Positions 1 to 12,116 of a DNA stretch of 64,000 bases are shown here, piece by piece; the stretch's first letter is position 1, and each line of letters opens with the position of its first letter. The notes beneath the pieces are model-generated. The model was not told the origin of the DNA and did not search any database. It worked only from the letters and a program-made list of their open reading frames with translations. The stretch is from Diatrype stigma. Taxonomy: Eukaryota > Ascomycota > Sordariomycetes > Xylariales > Diatrypaceae. The position numbers were made by a program, and so were the translations under genes. The DNA lies in NCBI GenBank assembly GCA_022225965.2, contig JAKJXP020000080.1:62001-126000 (forward strand), read 5' to 3'.

Positions 1-320
1 AAGGAGGGGGTATCTCATGCGTCCCATGCATCCCAAGCGTCCCAAGCCGTCATAATAAGCAACACACACAATACAATATAATACAATGCAATTCCGTAAA
101 ACGCCGCTGGAAATGCTTTCCAAATCGAAAATGGAAATCCGACCAAGCTCTTCCCGCCCGTGCCGTCCATAATTGCCTGCCTGAGTCGCTACAAATCGAT
201 GCCCCGTCCGTGGCGAGACTGAGGCAACGGAGGCAACTAAGGAAATAGGAACACGTACCGTCCCTGGCAGCCGGATAACATAAGACAGATGGGGAGGAAG
301 CACATAGATACGTAGCAAGA

Positions 321-1165
321 TCACTTGCGCGCGCCAAAGTTGGTGCGCACCTTCTTGGTCTCGCGCGGCGTGTCGGTCTCGCTCTCCTCATCGGCCCCCG
401 CGGCGGCGGCGCTAGCCCGCGCCTTTTTCTTTTTGGAGCCGCCGCCGCCACCGGGGCCCTTCTTGTCCGTCGTCGCTGAGGTGGGCGTCGGCTGGTTCGA
501 GCCGCCGTCCTTGTCCTTGTTGGCGAACGTGGTCGAGAGCGGGGTGGGCGCGCCGGGGGTGGAGGTCGAAGATGTAGCTTCTGAGCCTTCGGGCTGCTGT
601 AACCGAGAGATTGTGTTAGTAGGCAAGAACATAGAAACGGGTCCATGGACGAGGTTAGGTTAGATGAGATGGGTATATGGTGCAGCATAGCGTATCTTAG
701 CTACTTTGCTAAACCCAGCCCCGATGGGGATGACGACGTACGTTCAGGGCGTTGTAGGAGATGGAGGAGCGCGAGAAGACGCGGTTCTGATCGATCAGGC
801 CGGTGCGACGGCGCTGGGCGGCCGCGCTGGTGGTGCCCTTGGTGTAGTTGTCGAAGCCCGTGATGATGTTGCCCGAAGGCGTGCCCTCGAGATACTCGGT
901 TTCGTGGTTGGCGATGCTCGTCTCGATCTCGGCCTGTTTTGATTGATGTCAGCCTGCCAGCCTACAACAAAAACCTATCGCATGGTCTTGCGACCGAATG
1001 AACTGAACCTACCAGCTTCTTCTTGAGGCTGGTCCGCTTCGCCAGCATCGCCTTCAAGCTGGCTCTCTCCTGCTGGTACGTCTGAAGGTCGGCCGGGGAG
1101 ACGTGGTGATGATCGGGGCGGGCGCCACCGGGGCCAATTGCGGGCTGGGAACTCTCGGCAGCCAT
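321..1165 (-). CDS. EAF6: EAF6, NuA4-type histone acetyltransferase subunit
   Basis: Small subunit of histone acetyltransferase complexes (NuA4 and related) that helps assemble the catalytic module in the nucleus. Three exons fit in phase: 1165-1013, 933-742 and 596-321, giving 206 residues. The first exon carries a Lys/Leu-rich coiled coil (about residues 25-60). The second contains the family hallmark SGNIITGFDNYTKG followed by RRRTGLIDQNRVFS. The third is a low-complexity Ser/Thr/Gly tail with a KKKK nuclear-localisation-like patch. Donors are GTAGGT and GTACGT; acceptors are AACAG and TACAG. The start is the only ATG that opens the coiled-coil exon. Identification rests on the NIITGFDNY block, which is characteristic of Eaf6 proteins. 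Confidence 0.9.
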
Positions 1166-4100
1166 GGCGGTGCTGTCTGCGGTTGCCTGGATCGGCTCTA
1201 TAGTGTTTCGTGAGGTGATAACGAAGCTGGCTTGCCCGCTCGTCGCGTCGGATGCGTGAAGGGAAGACCTCGGGAATTGCAGGTGCAGGTGACGCCGTGA
1301 CGGGATTCCTTGGTTGCTTTGCAGCTGGTACGAGTTGCTGGCAGCTGTTTTAGCTCAAGCGGGTTCTGACCTTTTTGGTGCAAAGATCCCGTCCAACCAA
1401 TGCAACCATAGGTAATGCAGCTGAAAACTCGGCCCACCAATTGAAGATAGTTTGCCAGCTGTTAATACTACCTATAGGTAGTTGACATTTCCACGTCCAC
1501 TGGTGCATGCTGTGAAATGACTGAACCATGCTTCCATTATGAGATTCATTGTAATCCACGGGTGTAGGTATTATATGCACGGTATGTCCAGTGCTCATAT
1601 TTACACATTACAGCTATCATAAACAACCTTCTCGGTGGGGACATCCAGATGTGCAATCTATTATCAGATTTGCATGATGTATGTTCAGGACAGACACAAG
1701 GCTCTTATAGCAACTCTTCCGAAACCTGTACTCATGGGTGATGTTGCCCAATGTTGAGTGAAAGTGGTCAAGGAGAGTTCATATAATCAGGATTCAACAG
1801 CTTGTGGCAATATGCCTTCACCTGGCATTTCAATATACACGATGGGAATGAATAGCAGACCAATAGCTAGTGAGTGTGCCTGAGTTATCATATTCGAATC
1901 CTTACTTATACGATTACCTCAGGCATATATAGCCTTCATAGTCCGATAGCAAAGATGTTGACAAGGCTATTCATGATCAATAGGGGTCAAAGAACTGGTG
2001 TTTTGCCCAGAACATAAGCTTGATAAGCTAGTTGATGGGAACTATTTCATTATCTTGCTGCCTGCTATTCCCTGAGGATATCTTTCAGAGCCTGAAGGAG
2101 CCATTCCACAGTTTCTATTATAGGCAATATTGTTCTTCTAGTCGCTTAACTAGTGTTGCAGCCGCATAACCATGGCCTGAAACCCAAGTTTTGAAGGCAC
2201 TCATTGCAGCAAATAGATAGATCTTAATCTCCGACAACCGTCAGTCCCAAGGGTTCCCTGTACCTTATATGACCGTGGACTTCTGTCATTCTCTTGTTGC
2301 ATCTTGCATCTCAAGTATGTGGTCACGATGAGTAAAGACGGGCGATGTAGGATTGAAGCCTTTTTTTTTCAGTGCTGTTAGCAGCAGTTGGCTGCCGCCT
2401 GACGAACTTACCATAGGTGGTACTACCTATGTCTACATAGTAAAGAAACCCATGAATTCCCGTCGATATTCCGGTCCCATCGTATGTACGTGGTTAGCGC
2501 ATACTAATAAGGCCATTATGCCTTACATGTATGGATGGATGGATGGATGGATCTAGGAACACGAGGGCGCTTGAACCTTGAATTCTGGGCCCCGAACTTT
2601 CGAACTTTCGAACTTTCGCACGCCGGCCGAAAAGCATCGAAGTAGTCGGCGGCGCTAGTTGACCTACGGCACGATTGACTGGATGCGCAATTGGCGAACA
2701 TGAGCATGAGACCCGAGGCGCCGAAACCGTCGCGCCGCAGTTTCGGTAACACGATTCACTTGGAACTATCGTAATAGGGATAAACATAAAAATGACGTTG
2801 GAATTCGGGTACATACATAGAGGTATCTCGAGTTCCATGGTTTTCATGGATGCCAAGCTGGGGGAGGGGGCAACTAGAAGGTCTCGTGGTACCAAACAAG
2901 TAAGCTTAAAGTACCCAACGCGGAACGAGTTGCCGTAACCCTGGGTCCCTGGGTCCCTGGGTTCAGAGGAAATCTTGGCCTTAACCTTCTCATGCAATGC
3001 CTATACGGTATACGAGGCGCGGCGTTTTCGCAAGGCGAGCAGGGAATGAGAAGGGATTCGTAGAATTTCAGTATAGTTTGACGGTGCACCTGAATGAAGC
3101 CTTTCGCTAGGTATATCGCAAATGTACGGTACCAGGTAGGTAGAGGAAGACGAAGAGGTCAGTGGAGGTTTGAAGTATAAACGTGCGGGGCCACTAGTAA
3201 GATATGCATGTGGTGATCCGATCCAGTTCTCTGTCATCTGGTACTCACTCCGCCTAATATCGGCCCATTCGCTGACGCTCACTCCGGTCGCCAAGTCCTA
3301 CATTGGATATGTAATTGTACTAGTGCTTATATACAACCAAGTCCATACAATTTATATGGACCGGAAAGTATATTTACATAAATACAACTTTCAAAAAATG
3401 CATAACTGGATAAGCCGATATGCCAAGTTATGGTCCGTATTACGTACGATTTATTCCGAATTTAGCAAAAGTGAAGCTGGCGATATAAGATATTTACAGA
3501 TTTTTGGTGTTTTGGCTATATATATGCAACCATATAATATGCGACCAGGTTAATAAGCTATTGTAATTGGTGCAATTCTTATATTAATTTATAGCGACAG
3601 CATTATTAAAAATAGTGGCAGCTGGATTAGGCGTCGAATTGCAATTAATAGCTTACATGCCAAATACCGTTATAAACATAAATGGGATTATTTACCTTAG
3701 GAGAGATACATCTTTTGACATACAAATTGTATGGCATTCAAAAGTATATACGCTAGTATAATTACATGTCCAATGTAGGACTTGGCGACCGGAGTGAACG
3801 TAAGTGAACGGCCGATATTAGGCGGAGTGAGTAACCGTACCTACATAAGGTAGGGACACTGTTGATCTCTTGTACCTGTGAGCATCCAGGCTGCCAGGCC
3901 ACCAGGCCACCAGTATATATATAAGGCTCTACACAAGGTGTCCTTTGATCGACTTTTAATACGTCGTACCCAGCCTTACTTGTGTACGGATTGATGAAGT
4001 GCATAACGAATATATACCTAGGTAGGTAGGGCGCATATTTAGAGTGTAGAGCAACCGGCGTCTTCCACGCAGTTATTCCACGTATTCGGGAATTGTCTCT

Positions 4101-5439
4101 GTTCTGTTTTTAAAAACCGCCAAGGTTCGGGGTTCGGTCAGCACTGAGCAGCGCGTAGGATCCCTCCTCCTAACTGGGACTACCGCTGGTGCACAGAACA
4201 CCAGAAGGAATCATTCGTCAGCTCATTATCCCGCCTGAGTAGGTAAGTACATACTACCTCATACCTAGGTCGGCAGATAGCCAGGTTGCTAGCTGCAGTA
4301 AATACTTCGTACAGTAAACCGAATAAAGTAGCTGCTATTGAGGGCCCAGAACCTGATGGAGTTTTCTGTCTAGCCCGAGCCGTTACACCCGTGGACCCGT
4401 CAGTACCTAATGTTAGGTGCAGTATTCGCGGTATGGTCCAGTACCTACCCTGACTCCGTACCTTACTGTTATGTATTGTATGTGTGATCACGGATGGCCT
4501 AGGAACATGGCTGTTGTGTGTTATGCCATGCCACCTGCACTTATGTAGTGCCTAGGTATGTATTGTATTGGACCAGTAATGTTGGCTAAGGCGGGTTGGC
4601 TGCAACTTTGAAGGAGAAAGTTAGGCGGGCTGGCTGAGCACCTGGAACGTCTGGGGCTGTGACTCGTCTGTCGCCCGTCTTGTACATACATGCTCGTCTT
4701 GTACCATAATGGACCGTAAATGGTGGTGGTATCGAACTCCAATTCTTCCACCACCACCACCACCTTCATCCTTCCTCCCACCCACTCCCTTTCCTGCTCC
4801 CGACTGCTCGCAACCACTAGTTAAGCATTCCAAGTAACCGCCATCGTTGGTAACAGACGGTTGGGTCTAAAGCAGGTAGTTATAGAAATTACTTACAAGA
4901 TACCTCTGTCTGCGATATCTGTTACGCCTACCACTCCCATTTACGCTCGTTTCCATTCATCGCCAGATTCTCGTCCACCGCGGTCCACTGTCAGCAGCAA
5001 GCAGGACAGCCAATACCTGCTATTAATAATCTAAGGGGTCTCATCCGGAGTCTCACCAATTCGCTCGCTCCAATTTGTGTTGTTTGAGTTGTTTGATTAG
5101 GAGAGGGAAGCAGAACCCGAAACACGACATTCCATTGCCATTTATACGTGTGTAATTGAATCATCAATCAAGAGTGGTGCAAAGCGCGACGAACCAAACA
5201 CGACAGTATCGCATTCACTTGTATCAATTATTCATCAGGGGATAGAGTCTTGCTAAGTCGCCTCGGAAATCAACGCAATCCACTGAGTATTTCTATCGAT
5301 ATACGGGCTATCCAGCATTCGTTACTTCACCTGTAGCCGAGGGTTTCAGTCGCAGCCTTGCCACGGCATTCGGCTGTCCGTCAATCATCTGTGGTCGCAA
5401 CTCACCTTTCCAATCTTCGTTATTTTATAGTATTTCATA
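1166..5439. other. Gene-free spacer, 4.3 kb
   Basis: No coding frame here looks like a protein. It holds the inverted-repeat element at 3244-3831, a short ATGG tetranucleotide run (2531-2552), a triplicated CGAACTTT unit (about 2593-2618) and moderately AT-rich sequence. The last few hundred bases are presumably the promoter of the gene starting at 5440. Confidence 0.6.
3244..3831. mobile_element. MITE-like element with long terminal inverted repeats and TA duplication
   Basis: A 588-bp segment begins CTCACTCCGCCTAATATC and ends with its reverse complement. The inverted repeats extend imperfectly for about 115 bp (3244-3360 versus 3716-3831). Both ends are flanked by TA (3242-3243 and 3832-3833), the target duplication of Tc1/mariner-type transposons. 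The interior is strongly AT-rich and has no transposase-like frame, so this is a non-autonomous element. Several differences between the arms are C/T or G/A transitions, which would fit either ageing or repeat-induced point mutation. The parent family was not recognised. Confidence 0.8.
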
Positions 5440-6226
5440 ATGGGTATGTCCCCCTATCAGATATACTAGCAGCCTACTAGCAGCATAGAGGTCATCTTCT
5501 GCCTGCTGCTACCTGCTACCAACAGATCTCTGACTGACAGCTCTACCTTCAGCGTTACCCGTAACGACAATAATACCCTTTGCCCAACTGCCATCGTGCG
5601 CGGCACAATGCTACCCTCTCTACGACGCTAACGGCGCCTGTGTGCCTCCCGCCGCCGCGACCGCCGAAGCTTCTGTTTACGACGCTTGCTTTTGCAACTA
5701 TGGTGCGCTCCAACCCTTCAAGACGGGTACCGCGGGAGTTTGCGATACGGCATGCGCGGAGCCCACCAACTTGTCCAGCGTGCAGGGCTGGTTCACCAGC
5801 TTGTGCGCAGATGCCACTGCCACTTCTACAACTTCATCATCAACGTCTTCAGCTACAGGTGCCGGGAGCAGTTCAGGGGCCCAAAGTGGTGGTGGAGGGA
5901 GCTGGTGAGTGCCAAAATTGTGAGCTTGGCACTGGATTACTACTAACATCGTGGTACGTAGGTTTGATGTGCATATGAGATGGGTCGTCATGATCATCAT
6001 CGTTTTTATCGGCATCGTCGGAATCTGGGTTGGAGCCTGCATCTGGCGGCGGAAGTATCTCAAGAAGAAGGACCGCATGTACGAACTCGGCAAGGGTCTC
6101 CCGAGTTCTGTTGCTGTCAACACCCAGGGCAATCTGGTCGGTACCGGGGCTGAGGGAAATAACAGATTTTCCAGCAATCAAGGACTGTTTTCGTCGGGAT
6201 CCAACGCCGAAAAAGTGAGACGATAG
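5440..6226 (+). CDS. CFEM-like eight-cysteine single-pass membrane protein
   Basis: Predicted 206-residue membrane protein with an extracellular Cys-rich head. Exons are 5440-5443, 5553-5904 and 5962-6226, all in phase; intron 2 has a perfect TACTAAC branch point at 5941. The first exon holds only ATG plus one base, giving MALPVTTIIPFAQLPSC. Eight cysteines lie at residues 17, 21, 31, 47, 49, 65, 69 and 86, resembling the CFEM pattern of fungal surface proteins. A Ser/Thr/Gly linker follows, then one transmembrane helix (about residues 123-146) and a basic cytoplasmic start, RRKYLKKKDR. There is no classical N-terminal signal peptide, so the single helix probably acts as a signal anchor. Ligand and function are unknown; some CFEM proteins bind haem or act in host interaction, but nothing here shows that. 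Confidence 0.75.
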
Positions 6227-8396
6227 ACGGAACGCAGCCTGAGACTCTACAGGTTGGCGAACGAAACATCACACTATCCTGGTATATCACATCGCGCATG
6301 ATCGATATCTCTAAGCTCTGGAATTGCGGCTCGAGCGAAGTTTGCGCTTACGGCGACCGACTGAGCTTCTCAGGATACGAAACCAGAGGTCTTCCGAACA
6401 CGACGTGCGATTGATCTGTACCACCTTTAGCAGAGACTATGAAATAAAATATGATGGAGGGGGCGTTGGGGCGGTTGGCAGCTATTATGAGCTTTTTTAT
6501 ACTGATTCTTTTTTCTGGCTGTTTTCTTGAATACCTCAACGGCGCATTGGAATAGGCTACCGGTTAGGCGAGAGGACAGTGCCATAACACGCACGATCGG
6601 TGGACGCGTACATATCATTATCAACTTTGTCTCTTGTTCCCATCCCAAGAGATATGAGACAGGCGGATGCTGTCCATAGTAAGAGTATATGGAGGAGGGG
6701 AGAGCAAAATGGAGGGAGGGGAAAGATACCAGAGACAACGAGATTCTCATTTGTGGCGCATAGAAAACCTGTCTTATCATAGGCAACCTCGCCAGGGCAG
6801 GAGGGTAGAGCTTGGGGCCGCTGCTATGGCTTCTATTTCCCCTGTGTCTGTATCTTGCTGGCGTATGTAGGTGGGTGGATTCGCAATACTTTACTTGATA
6901 CCAAAATCGAGATTCTTCAAATCATGTAGGCAAGCATCGATTGGTTCGTTGTTAGGTATACTTAAACGCCAGCCAGTCAGCCAGGTCAGTCCGTGAGTGC
7001 TAAGAGTGAGCCTCACTGAGCGAGCAGCTTACTCAAATAACAAGGGAAGCAATATATGACAAAGGCCATACATCAGCCATTTAAGGGATGTCACAATGTC
7101 AGATGTATACATACTTACATCCTTCGACTATATCTACAGACCATTATCAGAGGCAACACTATCTTCCTGGCTCATGCGGTGGCCTCGTAGTTGATTCTGT
7201 GTCGCATGTCCGACCCCCTTTTCCCAAATTCATTTATGCTTCTTTTTATGCCTATAACATCCTCTTATTAAAAAGGAAAAGGGAGTGGGGATGGGATGGA
7301 ATGGGATTGGAGTGAATCTGTAAGCTAAATTCTTCCAACACCACCCATATAAGGTGTAGACTACAAGATTCAACTATGTCATACCGTTAGAGTTGCTATC
7401 TATGAGCAGATCCTGGCCGAAAACCTTCGCGATTTGCCTCCATCCCGCCAGAATATGAACCGGGAAAGGAGCTGCCTGGATCGGAGGGGCTAGCTCTAAT
7501 TTGTAAGAGATAGCAATATCTAGATTCTAGATACAAGGAGCCTTTTGCATACGCGTCGGTTTCGTCTCATTCTTATGTGATCAATTGCGGACTTCCCCCA
7601 ATTCCATCGTCCAGGACTTCTTCAACATACGTTCTCAACCCTTTGCTTCACTATGCTCAGTATGAATGTGGATAGATATGGGATTTGATTTCTACGTGTC
7701 AGGGAACTTGTCTATGACTACGTCAACGGCAACTTGTGCATATTTCTTGCCATCCCATACTGAGGAGTGGAAATAGTGTGTACATCAAGATCGGGCATAA
7801 TGCATTGGCAAAGACGGTCCCCGGCTCATGACTCTCTACCCTCGAATATTTACATTATGTCACTTGGTCGCTCAATATCCAGTATCAATTGTAACAGATC
7901 ATATTGTTTCATAAGTTTCGTAAGTGTATTTCGTCATCTAGTCATAAGTTGAGGGCGGCCTCTTCTAAAGGGGGTGGGAGAAATTGGAGGTTTGGGAAAA
8001 GGAGGTGGGGGTGGGGGGCGGAGGAAAGAAGATAGGGGGAAGCTGAAAGACAAGGCCAGTTGTTTCCATCCCCTCCCCCACCTCCCTTCCCTTTTTCCTT
8101 TTTTTATTGTTGTAGTTGTTAATATGTGGAAAGAAACATGATAAATAAAATTGAACAAGACGAAAAGAAAGAAGAGGAAAAGTCGTGAATGAATCCAAAA
8201 GCCCAAGCACCATGGTCTATCTTCTACAACCTTCCGACAACCACCAGAACCATTTCCAGCAATCTTCCTTCTTCCATCTGATCTGACACCGAACTATGTA
8301 TGAGCGGCACTGAGAGAAAGCAACGCAGGCCGCCATAACCGCAGTCCGTGTATCCGGACACGATACTGGAAAGCCTTGTTGTCCACCGACCCATAC
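6227..8396. other. Gene-free spacer with a purine-rich tract
   Basis: Convergent intergenic region between two genes that end toward each other. No convincing coding frame. A marked G/A-rich tract runs from about 7955 to 8045, followed by a T-rich stretch (8088-8110). Confidence 0.5.
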
Positions 8397-9911
8397 TTAG
8401 GCTCCGAGCGGCTGGGGTGTACTGGCTGTAACACACCTCGAGTGTTCCGCGTGGTCAACCAATTTCGTGTATCTGATCCGGCACTCCTTTTTGCTGTTCC
8501 TTTCTTGCACGTGTTTGACTTGCTCTCCACGACTTCGTGGCGAGAAACCACACTGGCATTGGTACGTTCCGAACTCGGGAGGCGAATTGCAGGTCGTGAT
8601 ATGCTGTATATACTTGGCTGTTTGGCGAAGGTACTGCTTCCCGCAACGGCATACGTATGGTCCCCCATGATTCCTCTGGAATGGAACAGGACATCGCTGA
8701 ACGGCCCCCCGTTTCTTCGGGTACGTCAGGCGGGGGCGCAAAACCGCCGTATGTTGTGGGCGCACGGGCGTGTCGGCTGCTGGAGAGCTTGGCTCGGAGC
8801 CCATCTCGGCGTCGGAGTCCATCTCACCGTCGGAATCCATCTCACCGTCGGAATCCATCTCACCGTCGGGGTCCTCATTTTCCTCGGAAGGGTCTGGGGC
8901 TGGCAATCGGCTCGGCGGCGTCGACGTGTCCGGACTCTCACCACTTGCTGTTAAAGTCAGCACTGCACCTCCAGCCGGAGGGCCTGTGTGGCGTGAGGAC
9001 TCAGTTGGCGCGGAGTGGCTGGGACCCGGACCGTCAGCGTCGTGGTCATCATCTCTAGGGCTAGCATTGGCGGGCGCTTCAAGGAGATTCCCATTGAGAG
9101 AGAGGGCAGAAAGCTTCTCGGTCAATTTCCTCTGGACGCCTGGCAGGATGATATTTTGCATTATTTCTGCTCGCTGGCGAGGGTCCTTGTTCGCGAGAAG
9201 CGCTGTCAATATCTGATTCGCTTGGTAGCCCAGTTGAACCTCCCGAATGATTGCTTGCTCCAATGCCGCATCGCTCATTGACGCATCGGCGTATGGCTTG
9301 GCCGGCCATTGCTGGTTGGGAAAGATGCTGTTATGTATAGTGCACCAAGCCTGGAAATCTGTCATGAACTCGAAATTCATAGATTCCAGCTCTTTAGCTG
9401 TCTTTTTGTCCACATAACGGGGTGTAAATAGGCCGATGTCGCATAGGAAGAAGTGTTCCCACAAGTCCGCCTTGTTATCGAACTCGATCCAACATGTCTT
9501 GCAGACACATTCGTTTTTGACAAGCTTTTCGTAATCATGGTAGTCGGACAGGTGCTGCTTCATACCCTTAATTCCAACCAGCTGCGAGCTGGCGCATCTC
9601 GGGTAACGGCCCGGGTCATTTTTGAAGAACCAACATGCAAATCGTGGTTGGTCATCCGCCGTAGGTACCAGTAACTGCCCCTGACTTCGTGCGTTGCCGT
9701 TCAAGCGTCCATGGTGTCCCGATGATGGTATCCTAGCTACGGTCATGTTGTTGGTAGGTTGAGGTTCGCCTTCTCTACCTCTGTCGTCTGCATTGCTTCC
9801 CTGGTGCGTGGAAACGCCTGGTTGGCCTCCGGCAGAGTCATCGCGTTGCTCAAGAATAGGATTGGACATAGGATCCATACCGAGCGCGGATATAGAGTGG
9901 GACTTCAACAA
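8397..9911 (-). CDS. C2H2-type zinc-finger protein, fungal family
   Basis: Single-exon frame of 504 residues with several Cys/His clusters. Near residues 90-130 is a cluster ending KQHLSDYH, then CKTCWIEFDNKADLWEHFF (about 138-157). Two degenerate fingers, VCRCGKQYLRQT and YQCQCGFSPRS, lie toward the C terminus. This spacing is typical of fungal-specific zinc-finger proteins with no assigned pathway. Between the finger blocks is a Ser/Pro/Asp-rich linker containing three to four tandem GEMDSD hexapeptides (8810-8868), produced by an 18-bp repeat. Candidate starts are Met1 (9911) or Met12; the longer frame is given. A nuclear nucleic-acid-binding role is inferred from the fingers only. Confidence 0.7.
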   Translation of the reverse strand: MLKSHSISALGMDPMSNPILEQRDDSAGGQPGVSTHQGSNADDRGREGEPQPTNNMTVARIPSSGHHGRLNGNARSQGQLLVPTADDQPRFACWFFKNDPGRYPRCASSQLVGIKGMKQHLSDYHDYEKLVKNECVCKTCWIEFDNKADLWEHFFLCDIGLFTPRYVDKKTAKELESMNFEFMTDFQAWCTIHNSIFPNQQWPAKPYADASMSDAALEQAIIREVQLGYQANQILTALLANKDPRQRAEIMQNIILPGVQRKLTEKLSALSLNGNLLEAPANASPRDDDHDADGPGPSHSAPTESSRHTGPPAGGAVLTLTASGESPDTSTPPSRLPAPDPSEENEDPDGEMDSDGEMDSDGEMDSDAEMGSEPSSPAADTPVRPQHTAVLRPRLTYPKKRGAVQRCPVPFQRNHGGPYVCRCGKQYLRQTAKYIQHITTCNSPPEFGTYQCQCGFSPRSRGEQVKHVQERNSKKECRIRYTKLVDHAEHSRCVTASTPQPLGA

Positions 9912-11097
9912 AGTACTAGCTTCCTAGGGAGTCACCGAAGTCCGGAGTAAAGAACTGTTGCATGATGGAGACGAGAGCGCCATCTGTCTGGCGAACAGGA
10001 CGCCATATATAGAGATAGATATTCAGTGTGATGAAACCTACCATGGTTGGCCTCCAAGGTCATCGTATCGGGTTACAAAGTGGTATGGCATACAAACCCG
10101 GTGTCGACGCATTTATTCGAGTGACTCACGGCCACGGAGAGGAAAAATTCTCGTGTATAGAAGGGAACGGTGATGGTGGTGGCATCAATGTCCTCCAGCA
10201 AGGATGTAGCCGTCTGAGTGCGACCATCTATTCTGCCATGACAATGCCATTATAAAATTGGAAGCATCAAAGAATGGTGTACCACCAACCAGGTATGTAG
10301 AAGTTGCTTGACATTCCAGAGCACGGCTTCTCGCCTAATGGTATCACGTATGGACATTACGGCAGAGCTTGGTGTGGCCATGATCTATAGCTCCTGATGA
10401 GAGCGCCTCATGCAGTCGGTTTACGCTACCTGATCACAGCATATGATCTATTCTTACGATATTCCTGTTCTTTTTCTTCCTTTCCCGGAAACCACAACAG
10501 ATTGTTGTGTCAGGGTGCTTATGTGGCGATGCAAGAGCTTGATGAGCCTCCTATATCGACGGACTTCTAGTATACCTGTACCATCGAAATGCCTAGACAA
10601 GCAGAGGGCCCAGGTTAACGATGCTTAATGAAGCAATAGCCAGGCTGGAGAAGAAAGCGGGTATGTACATACACAGGGGTTTATTCCTGGCCAACGTCTA
10701 CCTGTTGGTCGCCTGTGTTCTTTGTCTCGTCCTGCCTTGACCGATCATAATACCGCCTGGCAAATAAGGAGTCAGATAATATGCTCGAAAAACAAAGCTG
10801 TTCATTAAGTTAGGGTATCCCTGAAGGGCGACATTCTTTCCCACGGAAACCCCGACAGAAGTACGGTCTTCTGTACAACCCAGTCAGATGTCTGGTATGG
10901 TAGCTTTGAAGCCACCTAACCTGGGTCACATCTTCAGCATTGATGTATGGGACCAGCTTTGGGAAGTGGCATCATGCGTATGTACATTGTTGATCTACTG
11001 TACACCAGAGATCCATCGTGCTGCTGCCCTAGGCCCAACCGTACGTAACGATTTCGTCTGACCGTAGTAGTTTTTGCATTCCCGGTGATCCGTTCGT
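9912..11097. other. Gene-free spacer
   Basis: Upstream region of the zinc-finger gene and downstream region of the complex I gene. Only short frames with no protein-like character were found. Confidence 0.5.
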
Positions 11098-12116
11098 CTA
11101 CGTCGAGTTGCGCTCGAAGTAGGTCCACTGGCCCTCCACCGGCTTCTCCTCAAGGGGCTCCCAACTAAGTCAAGTACGTTAGTCATGCTCAAGAACATCC
11201 ACAGCTGAACATGACAATGCGGGGGGTGGGTTACTTACACCTTAGCCCGGTGCAAGATGTCGATGAGCTTCAGCTCGCTCTCGGCCATATTGATGACCTC
11301 CTCGATCAGGCCGGCGCCGATCTTGTTCTCGATCTCCTCGATCCTGTGCCCCACACGTTAACATTCCCGCCACTGAATCGAATGTACAGACACAGCACAG
11401 GCGGTGCACCTAGCACCATGCTTGCAGTGTGCATTCCAACAGATAAAACAGAGCAGAATAGAACAGAACATAAGAAAATCTTACTGATCAGCCGTCAACT
11501 GCGGCTCGGGCTCGAACTCGATCTCCCCCGATGCCTCGCGAGGCAACCTGTCGAACGCGGCCGCATACCCCTCGCTGCGCTCGTCCTCGCCCCTCAGGCC
11601 CTCCATATTCGGGCCCTCGTTCTTCTCGCCATCCCACTCCTGGAGGCGAACATCAACGGGCTTGGGGACGTCGTGGCGGATGAAGACCTGGCCGCCGTCG
11701 CCGACGGCCTCGAGGCGCACGGCGTCGAGGCCGGCGCCGAGGCGCCCGCGGGCCTCCGACGCCTCCTCAGTGAAGTAGTCGGCGTTGGGACCCGAGGTGC
11801 GACCCGCGGCCTGGGCCAGGATCTCGCTCGCGCGCTCCTGCCACTCCTTCAGCCCCGGGGGCTCGGCCGCCTCGACGATGGCCATGCGGTGCTTGGTCAG
11901 CGCCTCGACCGACTGGCGGTACACGGACGTCTCGGGGAACTGCTGGCGCAGCTGCTCCAGCGTGCGCGAGTACAGCAGCAGCAGCGTCGCGCGCGGCGAG
12001 TAGTGCGTGGCGATGCCCGTTAGGCCGGTCGGCTGGCCGGGCTCGAGGTAGCGCGCCCGCGCCGCTGCGGACGCCGTCGGCTTCACGTTGGCGAGGAGTC
12101 GGAGGGTCCGCCTCAT
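11098..12116 (-). CDS. NDUFA5: NADH:ubiquinone oxidoreductase 29.9-kDa-type subunit (NDUFA5 family)
   Basis: Accessory subunit of mitochondrial complex I, on the matrix arm. Three exons, 12116-11485, 11343-11239 and 11164-11098, join in phase to 267 residues. The start MRRTLRLLANVK is basic and suits a mitochondrial presequence. The conserved core is PTGLTGIATHYSPR (about residues 29-42), then YRQSVEALTKHRM, as in NDUFA5-type proteins. The fungal C-terminal extension (about residues 90-210) is acidic. The end, WEPLEEKPVEGQWTYFER, is encoded by the small third exon and is typical of the fungal subunit. Donors are GTAAGA and GTAAGT. The extended length matches the Neurospora 29.9-kDa subunit rather than the shorter animal protein. 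Confidence 0.9.

Noticed and set aside
50..688. 212-codon minus-strand frame overlapping EAF6
   Set aside because: Arg/Pro-rich shadow of the EAF6 third exon in another frame; the Eaf6 motifs are in the other frame.
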